Assembly (NCBI RefSeq): GCF_036812735.1
Contig: NZ_CP117523.1
Coordinates: forward strand, 1,798,001 to 1,862,000
DNA length: 64,000 bases
Direction: 5' to 3'
Source: Terrisporobacter glycolicus ATCC 14880 = DSM 1288
Lineage (GTDB): Bacteria > Bacillota > Clostridia > Peptostreptococcales > Peptostreptococcaceae
Part shown: in pieces, positions 26,695 through 35,385 of the stretch
Layout of the letters: every line of letters starts with the position of its first letter
How positions within the stretch are numbered: the stretch's first letter is position 1
The notes under the pieces: generated by a model
Seen by the model: only the letters and a program-made list of their open reading frames with translations
The model's database searches: none
What the model was told of the DNA's origin: nothing
Position numbers and translations under genes: made by a program

Positions 26695-27129
26695 ATGGAT
26701 AATTTTGATTGGATAGATATGACAGTGAAAATGAATGAAGTAAGACTATTTAGCAGAACGTTAGTACATCGTTATACTCCAGCACTTGAAAGAACTAACC
26801 AAGAATACGATTTATTGTCTCAACTTCTAAAGAATGAAGAAGGTATGACGCCTATCAAACTTAGCAAAGCAATGTGCTTAAATAAAACAATTGTAAGCAG
26901 ATTAATAGATAGTTTAAGTAAAAATGGATATATAACTAAAAAACCAGATATAAATGACAAAAGAAGCTATTATGTTTGTATTTCAGAGGTTGGAAAAAAA
27001 GAGTTACAAAAAATATATGAATTTTATTTATCACCAATATATAAGTTACGTAAGAAATTAGGTGATGAAGAATTTTTTAAATTGATTTCATCTATTGAAA
27101 AAGCAAATAAGATAATGAATGAAGAATAG
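26695..27129 (+). CDS. MarR-family transcriptional regulator
   Basis: A 144-residue regulator with a winged helix at about 35-105: MTPIKLSKAMCLNKTIVSRLIDSLSKNGYI, then the wing KPDINDKRSYYVCISEVGKK. It is the first gene of a two-gene operon with a FUSC membrane protein 11 bases downstream and has a double operator at its promoter. Likely a repressor that releases the efflux gene when an aromatic or other toxic ligand binds. Confidence 0.9.
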   Translation: MDNFDWIDMTVKMNEVRLFSRTLVHRYTPALERTNQEYDLLSQLLKNEEGMTPIKLSKAMCLNKTIVSRLIDSLSKNGYITKKPDINDKRSYYVCISEVGKKELQKIYEFYLSPIYKLRKKLGDEEFFKLISSIEKANKIMNEE

Positions 27130-27140
27130 GAGAGTGAAGA

Positions 27141-28244
27141 ATGAGTTTTTATCAGGCTATGCAACTAGGTGCATCACAACTAAAACCTTTGATAAAAGAA
27201 GAATCAGATAAAAAACTAAAACAAAAATATATAGGGGCATTTATAACTAAAAATATTTTATGTATGCTATTTTGTATTTTAGTTGTGTCTTCCTTTAGTA
27301 ATATTTTTGGAAAAGAAAATAGTATAGTAGGTGTTGTAACAGTAATATTAATACTAACTTTTAGATTTGCAAATTTAGATTTTAAGGTAAAACAGTCAGC
27401 GATTACTTTAATTGGAATTTTCTTAATATATGCAATTAGTCCTTACTTATCAAATATATCAAATCCAATATTAGGATTTATTATAAACTTTACGTCAATA
27501 ATAACTATAGTAATATTAACTTGTCATAACATGATATATGCAAATCATATAGTGCTAATATTATCATATTTTCTTTTATATGGTAATGATGTTAGTAGTA
27601 TAGAAGTATATTTATCTCGTGTTATTGGATTATTATTCGGTGGTATAATTGTGGCTTCAATATTTTATACTAAACATAAAAAATCAAAAAAAGAATATGA
27701 TAATACTATTTTAGATGTTATAAAAGGTTTTGATATAAACACAGAGAAAAGTAGATGGCAGTTAAAACTTGCTCTTGGAGTTAATACTGCTGTACTAATA
27801 GGAGAAATTTTTCATTTTCCTAAGACAATGTGGATAGCTTTTGCATGTATGTCAGTAATTCACCAAACAACTAAGGAAAAATTAAACCTACGCTGTAAAA
27901 ATAGAATAGTATTTGCAATTGTTGGCTCCATTGCCTTTTTTGTTATTTATAGAGTATTTCCAGAAAATCTTAGAACTATGATGCCACTTATGGCTGGAGT
28001 AATGGTTGGTTTTTGTGCTACTTATGAATGGCAAACAGTAGTAAATAGTTTTTCTGCATTACCATCTGCAGTTTTAACACTAGGTTTAGCAGATGCTATT
28101 ACATTTCGTATAGTAAGTAATGTTTTTGGATCGCTATATAGTAAATTATTTGACTGTTTATATGACAAAGTAATTAATCATATAGACAATAGATTTAATA
28201 ATGAAGACGAGGATGAACTTGAACAAATTGAAGTAAACATATAG
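27141..28244 (+). CDS. FUSC-family membrane protein, putative aromatic/toxicant exporter
   Basis: A 367-residue protein with two blocks of hydrophobic segments separated by a soluble stretch near 175-205. The second block (LALGVNTAVLIGEIFHFPKTMWIAFACMS) has the layout of FUSC/ArAE transporters, which export fusaric acid and aromatic acids. GGAGAG upstream supports the start. MarR control fits efflux. Substrate not predictable. Confidence 0.8.
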   Translation: MSFYQAMQLGASQLKPLIKEESDKKLKQKYIGAFITKNILCMLFCILVVSSFSNIFGKENSIVGVVTVILILTFRFANLDFKVKQSAITLIGIFLIYAISPYLSNISNPILGFIINFTSIITIVILTCHNMIYANHIVLILSYFLLYGNDVSSIEVYLSRVIGLLFGGIIVASIFYTKHKKSKKEYDNTILDVIKGFDINTEKSRWQLKLALGVNTAVLIGEIFHFPKTMWIAFACMSVIHQTTKEKLNLRCKNRIVFAIVGSIAFFVIYRVFPENLRTMMPLMAGVMVGFCATYEWQTVVNSFSALPSAVLTLGLADAITFRIVSNVFGSLYSKLFDCLYDKVINHIDNRFNNEDEDELEQIEVNI

Positions 28245-28249
28245 ATATT

Positions 28250-28286
28250 AAAAAGTCGACGAAAACTTATTCGTCGACTTTTTACG
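28250..28286 (+). terminator. Intrinsic terminator after the FUSC gene
   Basis: Perfect 14-bp stem AAAAAGTCGACGAA (28250-28263) with TTCGTCGACTTTTT (28270-28283). Confidence 0.9.
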
Positions 28287-28301
28287 TAGTTGTATAATCT
28301 A

Positions 28302-29405
28302 TTACATATTAAAAGCAATAATTAATATAACTATAAGTATTATGAAAGGAGAAATAAATAATATTTTTCCTTTGGTGTTTCCTATATTTACAGTCCATCC
28401 AACACCAAATCTTTTTTGTACAAATAAAGACGGATCATTAGGATTATTATAAAAAGTACCTAATAACCAGTTATTATCATCATCATCTACAGAGTAAACA
28501 GCAGTTTTAGATTTACTAGGTGATTTATAATATAAATACATTTGATATATTGCAGCTAAAATTAATGATATTGTACAAGTCCACATTACAAAAACATTAA
28601 CTCCACTTGCATTAGCAGTAGCAATTAATATAGTAATAAATAAAACTTGACAAGATAAATTTACTACGAAAAAAGTAAGTGCAATTTGCTTTAAGTAATT
28701 TAAATGAAGTTTTTTACTTTCTGCAATGTCATCTGTATTTAATTTGCCTCTAGTTTTCAGAGAGTATATAGCGCTAATACATATAATAATTCCAATACCA
28801 ACACTCATAATTATGGGACCTATTACAGATATAAATGATTTTTCTGAAAAAGCATCAGGTTCACCAGTTATACCCCAATGAGAAGGTATAATGTCAGGCA
28901 TAGAATTATATTGAGTAATAGTATAAATCCCCATTAGCACAGTGACAACTACAGGAATTATAAATAATATGGAATATTTTTTTATAATTCTATTTTTTTC
29001 ATTAATAAAATCTGTGTCTAATACTAGACGAGTTTTCTCTAATTCTAAATCTTTTATTTCTATTGACAATTCTTTTTTCAAAGCTTTTACTTTGTTATGG
29101 ATATACACAAATACAGCAAACTGATATAAACAAAAAGCTAAAATGGGAAAAATAGAAGAAAGTTCATAAGCTTTAAAAACATAAATACATACTAATGTAA
29201 TTATTGCAAATACAATAAATCCTATGGTAACAAGGAATTTAAATTTCTTGTCTAATGCTTTAAAATCATACTTAGTAAAATAATCACTATTTAAACTAAC
29301 TCCATAAAACTGTCTTTTTCCACTTAAAGCTTGAGTGAAATATATCATAATATACAATAAAAATAATGTTGGGAGATTTATAATAACTGCCATGGTACTA
29401 TTCAT
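28302..29405 (-). CDS. DUF1648/DUF5808 membrane protein
   Basis: A 367-residue protein with about nine membrane segments. MPDIIPSHWGITGEPDAF near residue 175 is the DUF1648 motif; the C-terminal NWLLGTFYNNPNDPSLFVQKR followed by a membrane helix is the DUF5808 pattern. Its start overlaps the end of the GntR gene by 8 bases, so the two are coupled. Such pairs are common in Firmicutes, but the role is not established; an envelope stress function is a guess. Confidence 0.85.
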   Translation of the reverse strand: MNSTMAVIINLPTLFLLYIMIYFTQALSGKRQFYGVSLNSDYFTKYDFKALDKKFKFLVTIGFIVFAIITLVCIYVFKAYELSSIFPILAFCLYQFAVFVYIHNKVKALKKELSIEIKDLELEKTRLVLDTDFINEKNRIIKKYSILFIIPVVVTVLMGIYTITQYNSMPDIIPSHWGITGEPDAFSEKSFISVIGPIIMSVGIGIIICISAIYSLKTRGKLNTDDIAESKKLHLNYLKQIALTFFVVNLSCQVLFITILIATANASGVNVFVMWTCTISLILAAIYQMYLYYKSPSKSKTAVYSVDDDDNNWLLGTFYNNPNDPSLFVQKRFGVGWTVNIGNTKGKILFISPFIILIVILIIAFNM

Positions 29406-29787
29406 AATTTTTCACCTCATAATCATCAAAGAATTTATTACTAAAATCTATAAATTCCTCTTTGGATATACCTAAAAGGTAACTCTGTGCAGTTAAAAGT
29501 TCAAGCATAGATTTTATTTTTTCTGTATTTTCTTCCTTTTTAGGTAATGGCAATGTATTTACCATAGCACCTTTTCTTCTATCAACATTAATATAGCCTT
29601 CATCTTTAAGTAAATTATAAGATTTATTTACTGTATGAAGGTTTACTCCAATTTCTTCAGCCATATTTCTAACAGAAGGTAGAGATTCATTTATTTTTAA
29701 ATCGCCACAGGCAATAGACTTAATAATTTCCTCGTTAATTTGTGTATATATGGGAACATCACTGTTAAAATCCAAATTTAATATCAT
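29398..29787 (-). CDS. YtrA-subfamily GntR transcriptional regulator
   Basis: A 129-residue regulator with the N-terminal GntR winged helix (VPIYTQINEEIIKSIACG, LPSVRNMAEEIGVNLHTVNKSY) and only a short helical tail, typical of the YtrA subgroup. ATG 29787 is 7 bases after GGAG; the longer frame to 29835 runs into the operator and is unlikely. Its own promoter region carries TATGTTATATA-N3-TATATAACATA, the same core as before the ABC exporter at 24 kb, implying control of both. Confidence 0.9.
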   Translation of the reverse strand: MILNLDFNSDVPIYTQINEEIIKSIACGDLKINESLPSVRNMAEEIGVNLHTVNKSYNLLKDEGYINVDRRKGAMVNTLPLPKKEENTEKIKSMLELLTAQSYLLGISKEEFIDFSNKFFDDYEVKNYE

Positions 29788-29811
29788 TTTATCACTCCAA
29801 ACTATAATATA

Positions 29812-29836
29812 TATGTTATATATATTATATAACATA
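29812..29836. promoter_or_regulatory. Operator palindrome upstream of the GntR gene
   Basis: Perfect 11-bp arms TATGTTATATA and TATATAACATA around three bases, 25 bases before the start codon. The nine-base core on each side equals that at 24023-24049. Confidence 0.7.
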
Positions 29837-29933
29837 AAACAAATGTATTACAACTAAATTCAAAATAAAATTTGACTATTTAGGTATATGGATATATAAT
29901 AATTACATTAAATAACGGAGGTGATCAGGTAAA

Positions 29934-29945
29934 GTGAGAAAATAA
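29934..29945 (+). CDS. Three-codon leader ORF (MRK) of the ABC-F gene
   Basis: GGAGGTG (29917-29923) is placed 10 bases before GTG-AGA-AAA-TAA. Very short leader ORFs with strong ribosome sites are known before drug-inducible ribosomal protection genes. TCAGGTAA (29925-29932), just at the start region, can pair with TTACCTGA (30058-30065), so occupancy by a ribosome would alter leader folding. Confidence 0.5.
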   Translation: MRK

Positions 29946-30122
29946 TCTTATTCAAAATATATAGTTTAATAGGTTTTTTAGAGTGTTTACAAATACTCTA
30001 TTTATTGAGCCTAGACTACTTTAAATTGAGGATAAGATTAATACTAAAGTACTCTAATTACCTGAAACACAAGCTAAACATAGCTTTATTTCTGTGTGTC
30101 AATACTTAGAAGAACAATTATG

Positions 30123-30172
30123 TCTTTCTTGATTTAAGGTAGAAAATACTTTAATTTGAGGAAGATTTTTTT
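30123..30172 (+). terminator. Leader terminator of the ABC-F gene
   Basis: TCTTTCTTGATTTAAGGTA (30123-30141) pairs with TACTTTAATTTGAGGAAGA (30147-30165), with some wobble and mismatches, followed by seven Ts, about 40 bases before the coding region. Confidence 0.75.
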
Positions 30173-30211
30173 ATGTAATCATATGTGAATTAATTTTCCT
30201 TATGATAGGAG

Positions 30212-31783
30212 ATGATTGTCATATCACAAATAAATATTAATAATTTGAGTTTTCAATATGATACACATGGAGAAGATATATTCAAAAATGTATCATTTAG
30301 TATAGATACTGATTGGAAACTAGGTTTAATTGGTCGAAATGGTAGAGGAAAAACAACTTTTTTAAAACTTCTAATGGGTGAGTATGAATATAGTGGAATA
30401 ATTAGTAGTACGGTCAAGTTTGAATATTTCCCAATTAAAGGTGGTAACAAAAATGATACGGCCTTGGAAGTTGTAAGAAACTCTATAGCTCCATTTTCTA
30501 AATATGAAGAAGATATGGAAAAGTATTGTAATTTACCAGATAAACTAGATATTTACGGAGAAATTTTAGAAAAATATATTTATAATGATGGATATATTAT
30601 AAACGAATTAATTGAAAAGGAAGTAAACTTGATTGGCTTAGATAAAAGTATACTTACTAGAAACTTTGCTACATTAAGTTCAGGTGAGCAGACGAAGCTA
30701 CTTTTAGTAGGTTTATTTTTAAGAAAAAATCATTTTTTATTAATAGATGAGCCAACAAATCATTTAGATGTAGACGGAAGAGAAATTGTAGCAAAATACT
30801 TAGCAAGTAAAAAAGGATTTATAGTAGTATCTCATGACAGAGCTTTTTTAGATATAGTAGCTGATCATATACTTTCTATTAACAAAGCAAATATAGAAAT
30901 ACAAAAAGGCAATTTTTCAACTTATCAATTTAATAAAGATAGAGAAGATGAATTTGAGAAAGCTCAAAATGAAAAGCTACAAAAAGATATACAAAGATTA
31001 CAAAAGACAGCAAAACAAAAATCAAATTGGTCTTATGAAATTGAATCAAAAAAGAAGGGTAATGGTCCTTGTGATAGAGGCTTTATAGGACATAAATCAT
31101 CAAAAATGATGAAAAGAGCCAAGTGCATTGAAATAAGACAAAATAAGGCTATAGAAGAAAAATCAAAACTACTAAAGAATTTAGATATGGCTGAAAAGTT
31201 GGATTTATCCAAATCGAAGTCATCAAATATAGATGTATTAGAAGTTCATAACTTAAAAGTTAACTATGGAGATAAAGACATATTTAAGGATGTAAGTTTT
31301 AATATAAAACCTGAGGAAAGAGTTTGGTTATGTGGTAAAAATGGGTCTGGCAAATCAAGTATTATTAAATTAATAATGGGTGAAGATATTCCTCATGATG
31401 GATATGTGAAAAAAGTAGATGATATATCATATATTTCTCAAGATACATCTTATTTGAAAGGTAATCTAAATGATTTTGCAAAATCTTTAGATATAGATGT
31501 AGAATCTATTAAAAGAACTTTAGTAAAATTAGGATTTAATAATATTCAATTTGAAAAAGATATTAATGAGTGGAGCGAGGGACAAAAGAAAAAACTACTT
31601 ATAAGCAAAAGCTTATGTGAAAAAGCAGAGTTATATATTTGGGATGAACCACTAAACTTTATAGATGTTATTTCTCGTATGCAAATAGAAGAGTTAATAC
31701 TTAGTGAAAATCCAACAATTTTGTTTGTAGAGCATGACACTTCCTTTGGAGAAAAAATAGCAACAAAGATAGTAAACATATAA
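30212..31783 (+). CDS. ABC-F protein, antibiotic-resistance (ribosome protection) type, CplR/Lsa/Vga-like
   Basis: A 523-residue protein with two ATPase domains and no membrane segments: Walker A GRNGRGKTT and GKNGSGKSS, signatures LSSGEQTK and WSEGQKKK, Walker B LLIDEPTNHLD and IWDEPLNFID. The inter-domain linker (about 235-330) is long and charged, as in drug-clearing ABC-F proteins that act at the ribosomal exit site against lincosamides, pleuromutilins and streptogramins A. The second Walker B lacks the usual TNHLD. AGGAG abuts ATG 30212 with no spacing, so a non-standard start slightly downstream is possible. It is preceded by an attenuator. Confidence 0.88.
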   Translation: MIVISQININNLSFQYDTHGEDIFKNVSFSIDTDWKLGLIGRNGRGKTTFLKLLMGEYEYSGIISSTVKFEYFPIKGGNKNDTALEVVRNSIAPFSKYEEDMEKYCNLPDKLDIYGEILEKYIYNDGYIINELIEKEVNLIGLDKSILTRNFATLSSGEQTKLLLVGLFLRKNHFLLIDEPTNHLDVDGREIVAKYLASKKGFIVVSHDRAFLDIVADHILSINKANIEIQKGNFSTYQFNKDREDEFEKAQNEKLQKDIQRLQKTAKQKSNWSYEIESKKKGNGPCDRGFIGHKSSKMMKRAKCIEIRQNKAIEEKSKLLKNLDMAEKLDLSKSKSSNIDVLEVHNLKVNYGDKDIFKDVSFNIKPEERVWLCGKNGSGKSSIIKLIMGEDIPHDGYVKKVDDISYISQDTSYLKGNLNDFAKSLDIDVESIKRTLVKLGFNNIQFEKDINEWSEGQKKKLLISKSLCEKAELYIWDEPLNFIDVISRMQIEELILSENPTILFVEHDTSFGEKIATKIVNI

Positions 31784-31798
31784 ATTTATAAATAAAAG

Positions 31799-31832
31799 AA
31801 AGGCATGTTTAATAAAATATGCCTTTTTTATT
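31799..31832 (+). terminator. Intrinsic terminator after the ABC-F gene
   Basis: AAAGGCAT (31799-31806) with ATGCCTTT (31819-31826) and a T run. Confidence 0.8.
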
Positions 31833-31861
31833 TATAACTATAATATTAAAATAAAATTTAT

Positions 31862-32608
31862 TTAAAGTAAGGGAATTAAAGAACCTAAATCAGTAAGTTT
31901 TTCTTTTTTAAGAGAAAGTATTTTTTTATTTCGACTATAAACAAAGTTTTTTATCTCTTTAAAATTTGGATGGTTTTCTAAGTTTCCAAAGAAAACAATA
32001 GTATCATCACTTATTAAGCCGCTACATCCACCAATAAAACCATAGTTTAATTCAAATAAATCTATATGCCCCTTATCGATTAATAGACAATCAATATTAT
32101 GCTTAATAACTTCCTTATAAATTCCTTCATCAGAAGTGATAATTGAATTTTCGTCAACTATACATGTGGAACACTTACAATATCCCTGTTTGACATTAAT
32201 TTTTTCCATGTTATTTTTCTCTATATAATGCAGTAGGATACTATCTGTATATTTAAAATTATGAATTACTTTATTTCCTAACATAACAATATTATACTGA
32301 ATATTATTAGGATATTTATTACCAATAGGTAAGTTACCCTTAATTACATTAAAACCTAAAGGAGTTAAATTTTCATAGTAATAATCATAAACATTTGGAG
32401 CTACTAAAATATTATTATCATTCAACTTAATAACACATATATCAGGGTGACAACTTATGGCATTATAAGTTTCTTCACATTTTGCACTTTTAATTACATT
32501 TATATTAAGTTTATTTAGATTATTAATAATATCTTCATCTGCTCTATTATCAATTAATGCTAAACATATTTTCTTATTTGGAATAAATGATGATTTTATA
32601 AATTTCAT
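31862..32608 (-). CDS. DUF6873-like protein, possible GME-fold (amidinotransferase-like)
   Basis: A 248-residue protein. ATG 32608 follows AAGGAG by 9 bases; the longer frame adds an unlikely hydrophobic leader. Repeated short beta-alpha units, a GYCKCSTCIVDENSIITSD segment with three cysteines, and GGCSGLISDDTIVFFG near the C-terminus are visible. The last resembles the catalytic Cys region of the guanidine-modifying fold, and I recall the family as DUF6873. Activity unknown. A small Cys-containing gene lies upstream on the same strand, separated by a hairpin. Confidence 0.6.
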   Translation of the reverse strand: MKFIKSSFIPNKKICLALIDNRADEDIINNLNKLNINVIKSAKCEETYNAISCHPDICVIKLNDNNILVAPNVYDYYYENLTPLGFNVIKGNLPIGNKYPNNIQYNIVMLGNKVIHNFKYTDSILLHYIEKNNMEKINVKQGYCKCSTCIVDENSIITSDEGIYKEVIKHNIDCLLIDKGHIDLFELNYGFIGGCSGLISDDTIVFFGNLENHPNFKEIKNFVYSRNKKILSLKKEKLTDLGSLIPLL

Positions 32609-32664
32609 TATGAACTCTCCTTGTTTTTTTCTAATTATAATATAAAACAAATAAAAAAAATAAT

Positions 32665-32696
32665 CCATTAAATATTGGTTAATGGATTATTTTGAA
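32665..32696 (-). terminator. Hairpin between two minus-strand genes
   Basis: AATAATCCATTAA pairs with TTAATGGATTATT around ATATTGG. The minus strand continues into T-rich sequence. Confidence 0.7.
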
Positions 32697-32714
32697 AAAT
32701 TAAACTATGTAGCT

Positions 32715-33125
32715 TTATTTATACATTTTATCTTCATTATCTAAAATTTTGTCAGCATCTATTTTTCTGTCAATAGCTATTTTTATAGCATCTTCAATTG
32801 TTTTTCCGGAAGCCATTAAACTTGTTGTATTGTAATTAATCTTATCTAATGTTCCGAAGCAAAATTTGCATCCTGTTGTGAAACAAAGAAGAGTGAAGTG
32901 ACCATCATATTTTTCTTTTGAAATATAATCTGCTACGGCTATTGCATGACTTAAATCCATGTGATCCATATTACTTACAAATTTAATATCATTCTTTGAA
33001 ACTATACTTTTTTCTTTTTTATCATCTAGCTTTATTAATACTTCTACTTGATTTAGTTCTTTTATAAAAACGCCTTTTGTAGTACTGTCATCGTTTTTAT
33101 ATAATACTCTATCTCCAAAATTCAT
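32715..33125 (-). CDS. Hypothetical protein, 136 residues
   Basis: Unrecognised cytosolic protein. Residues 1-50 look like an SH3-like beta barrel (MNFGDRVLYKNDD, KGVFIKELNQVEVLIKLDD); the second part holds FTTGCKFCFGTLDKINY with a CxxC and a helical tail. GGGGGGTG precedes the ATG. It is likely a single-gene unit given the hairpins on both sides. Confidence 0.6.
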   Translation of the reverse strand: MNFGDRVLYKNDDSTTKGVFIKELNQVEVLIKLDDKKEKSIVSKNDIKFVSNMDHMDLSHAIAVADYISKEKYDGHFTLLCFTTGCKFCFGTLDKINYNTTSLMASGKTIEDAIKIAIDRKIDADKILDNEDKMYK

Positions 33126-33199
33126 AAAAACACCCCCCTATAAATATTATAGTAGAAAATTATATAAAATACATAAATCATAAAAAGAAATAATAAAAA

Positions 33200-33231
33200 A
33201 ACTATGCATGTAAAATGCATAGTTTTTTTAT
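33200..33231. terminator. Terminator after the Asn/Ser-rich lipoprotein gene
   Basis: AAAAAACTATGCAT pairs with ATGCATAGTTTTTT around GTAAA. T runs on both strands. Confidence 0.85.
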
Positions 33232-34268
33232 TATTTGAACTCAACGTTATTGTTTTGTAATGTAGTTTTAAATCCTTGTAAGAAAGATTTATATCCTTCT
33301 TCTTTCTTTTTACCAAGTGGATTATCATTTTCTAAAGCATCATATGTCTCTCTACAGTAACTTGATGATGATGAGGAAATATTTTGACCTATATATTCTA
33401 TAGCTGCATTTACTCCTGCATCATATATTTGACTTTTTACAGCTTCTGACAACTCTAAGTATTCAGGATAAGTATCATTTGAATTATTATTAGAAGAATT
33501 ATTGTTGTTACTATTATTATTACTGTTACTATTATTGTTGCTGTTATTATTGTTATTGCTATTATTACTATTATCAACAACTGGTTTGTTCGTTTCTGGT
33601 TTTGTAACATTTTCAGTTGTATCATTTACAACTTTATCACTGCTTGACGGTTTTTCTATTGAAGTTATTATTTTAGAAATAAATGAATCATTGTAAGCAT
33701 TTTTATAAATATTTGCAATAGTATATTCTTTTATTGTTGTCATTTTAACTTCGTTTTCAAAATCATCATCTTTTGATGTAGAAGAAGTTGATAATTTATC
33801 TTTATAGTATATGTAGAAATCGTTAATGTCGTAGTATTTCTTAGTAGCATTTAAAGTAGCTTTATAAAGTCTAGCTGAAATCTCATGCATTCCATTACTA
33901 TCTAAAGTAACGTCTTGAGAATTTCCACTTTGATTCCCATATTTTTCAAAACATGATTTGACAACGTCAAGGCTTCCATCTTGTGTACTAGAATAAGATT
34001 TTAATAGCTCTACTAATGCTTCTTTATCTTCCTTAGAAGTGATTTCTTTTACAATAGTTTCAAACTCCTTTTGTAAATATTCATCAGAATAGTTTTCTGT
34101 TGAATAAAATGCATCTTTATAAGTTTTTGCGCTGTACTCAACACTTCCATCTAAAGCTGTAGTATCTTCAGTCATTACAAATTCCTCATCTTTAGATTTA
34201 TTACATCCAACTAAAAAAGCTAATGGAAGACTTAGAGCAATTATAAGACTAAGTATTTTTTTATTCAT
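33231..34268 (-). CDS. Lipoprotein with Asn/Ser-rich linker, function unknown
   Basis: A 345-residue lipoprotein. The signal peptide ends in LVGCNKS (lipobox Cys about 22). Residues about 25-220 form an all-helical, Lys/Glu/Ser-rich domain; 225-260 is a low-complexity Asn/Ser linker; 265-345 is a second small helical domain (AGVNAAIEYIGQNISSS, then SYCRETYDALENDNPLG). The layout suggests a surface protein with a flexible spacer. No family recognised. AAAGGAG supports the ATG. Confidence 0.75.
   Translation of the reverse strand: MNKKILSLIIALSLPLAFLVGCNKSKDEEFVMTEDTTALDGSVEYSAKTYKDAFYSTENYSDEYLQKEFETIVKEITSKEDKEALVELLKSYSSTQDGSLDVVKSCFEKYGNQSGNSQDVTLDSNGMHEISARLYKATLNATKKYYDINDFYIYYKDKLSTSSTSKDDDFENEVKMTTIKEYTIANIYKNAYNDSFISKIITSIEKPSSSDKVVNDTTENVTKPETNKPVVDNSNNSNNNNNSNNNSNSNNNSNNNNSSNNNSNDTYPEYLELSEAVKSQIYDAGVNAAIEYIGQNISSSSSSYCRETYDALENDNPLGKKKEEGYKSFLQGFKTTLQNNNVEFK
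33495..33575. repeat. Trinucleotide low-complexity tract coding for Asn/Ser
   Basis: Runs of ATT/GTT/ACT triplets on the plus strand equal AAT/AAC/AGT codons on the minus strand. Prone to slippage; length variation between strains would be expected. Confidence 0.7.
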
Positions 34269-34465
34269 ATTTCTCTCCTTTTATTTAAACAAAGAATTTA
34301 ATAATAAATATTTAAAAATTTATTATAGTAGATATTCTATCATATTTTGTCAATTTAGAATACTATTTGTAGGAATAATTAAGAAAAACCATGGTTAGCA
34401 CACGTATAAAATGTAATAAAATTAAATTAGGAAGAAAAATTTATGACTAAAGGGGGAAAGTATTT

Positions 34466-35236
34466 ATGGAAAATATATGTATATTAAATTTCAATAATAC
34501 TTATAAAAATCAAGACTTTTACAAAAATAAGAATTACAAAATAGTTGATTTAAGTGACTTAAAAAATGTTAGTAGATATTGTGACGAAAGGTCTCTAGAA
34601 ATGATACGGGAAAAAATTAGTAAATTTTATGATTCAAAGATAAAATTTATTGATTCTGGCAATTATCATTATGTTACCTATTTATTATTGGAAAAAATTA
34701 AGCAACCATTTATTTTAGTTTTATTTGACCATCATACAGATATGCAACCTTCATTTTTTAAGGAGTTAATGTCTTGTGGTTGTTGGGTAAAAAAAACATT
34801 GGATAAAAATGAATATATTCAAAAAGTGATAATCATTGGAGCAAGGGAAAAACAAATTAATTTAATTGAGGAAAAATATAGAGATAAAATAATTTGTTTT
34901 AGTGAGGAGTTTATTGAAGAAGAGTATAACTGGGAGGCGTTTTCACAAAAATATATTAATTATCCCATATATATTTCCATTGATAAAGATATTATAAATC
35001 CTAAAGAAGCTAAAACTGATTGGGACCAAGGAAATCTTACATTAAATGAATTAAAGGAAATTTATATAGGGATATGTAAAAAACATGAAATAATAGGCAT
35101 TGATATTTGCGGTGATTCTTCTTATGATAGTGAACTATTATTCAATAATTACAATAAAATAAATAATAAAAGCAATAAAGAGATATTACATATAATAGAA
35201 GAAGAGCTTATCGATGAATTAGAAGTAAACGTATAG
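34466..35236 (+). CDS. Arginase/agmatinase-family protein
   Basis: A 256-residue protein of the ureohydrolase fold. Manganese-site motifs are DHHTD (88-92) and SIDKDIINP (about 171), with SGNYHYV giving the upstream His. Overall similarity to arginase is weak and the protein is shorter than the usual 300, so the substrate may be another guanidino or formimino compound. GGGGGA upstream of the ATG. It is a single gene with a strong terminator. Confidence 0.75.
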   Translation: MENICILNFNNTYKNQDFYKNKNYKIVDLSDLKNVSRYCDERSLEMIREKISKFYDSKIKFIDSGNYHYVTYLLLEKIKQPFILVLFDHHTDMQPSFFKELMSCGCWVKKTLDKNEYIQKVIIIGAREKQINLIEEKYRDKIICFSEEFIEEEYNWEAFSQKYINYPIYISIDKDIINPKEAKTDWDQGNLTLNELKEIYIGICKKHEIIGIDICGDSSYDSELLFNNYNKINNKSNKEILHIIEEELIDELEVNV

Positions 35237-35243
35237 ATAAAGG

Positions 35244-35285
35244 GCTAAATATATTAAATTTATTAATATATTTAGCTTTTTTTCG
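35244..35285 (+). terminator. Intrinsic terminator after the arginase-family gene
   Basis: Perfect 14-bp stem GCTAAATATATTAA (35244-35257) with TTAATATATTTAGC (35263-35276) and a seven-T run. Confidence 0.92.
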
Positions 35286-35303
35286 TATATATATTAATAA
35301 AAA

Positions 35304-35348
35304 TGATAATGATTATTTATTGACAATGATTCTCAATGATGATAAACT
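35304..35348 (+). promoter_or_regulatory. Fur-box promoter of the heme operon
   Basis: TTGACA (35320-35325), 17 bases, then TAAACT (35343-35348). TGACAAT-G-ATTCTCA (35321-35335) and TGATAAT-G-ATTATTT (35304-35318) match the 7-1-7 Fur consensus and overlap or adjoin the -35 box, so iron-bound Fur would block transcription. Confidence 0.82.
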
Positions 35349-35385
35349 TATATTACAAAAATGATTCAGGGAGAGAGGAAATACT

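Larger units (their letters stand above)
29917..30172 (+). promoter_or_regulatory. Transcription attenuator leader of the ABC-F gene
   Basis: The 266-base leader between the MRK ORF and the ABC-F start has two near-identical segments: CTACTTTAAATTGAGG at 30016-30031 and ATACTTTAATTTGAGG at 30146-30161. Between them, CTTGATTTAAGGTAG (30128-30142) can pair with either. Pairing with the second forms the terminator; pairing with the first prevents it. A small hairpin AAGCTA/TAGCTT (30071-30086) lies between. Induction by a ribosome-targeting drug stalling on the leader ORF is inference. Confidence 0.65.

Noticed and set aside
33122-33328. 68-codon minus-strand frame across the gap between two genes
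   Set aside because: It runs through a terminator and into the lipoprotein gene, without a ribosome site.
33495-33575. Regular short repeats that might be taken for CRISPR or a tandem repeat array
   Set aside because: They are Asn/Ser codons in a coding linker; no repeat-spacer structure.
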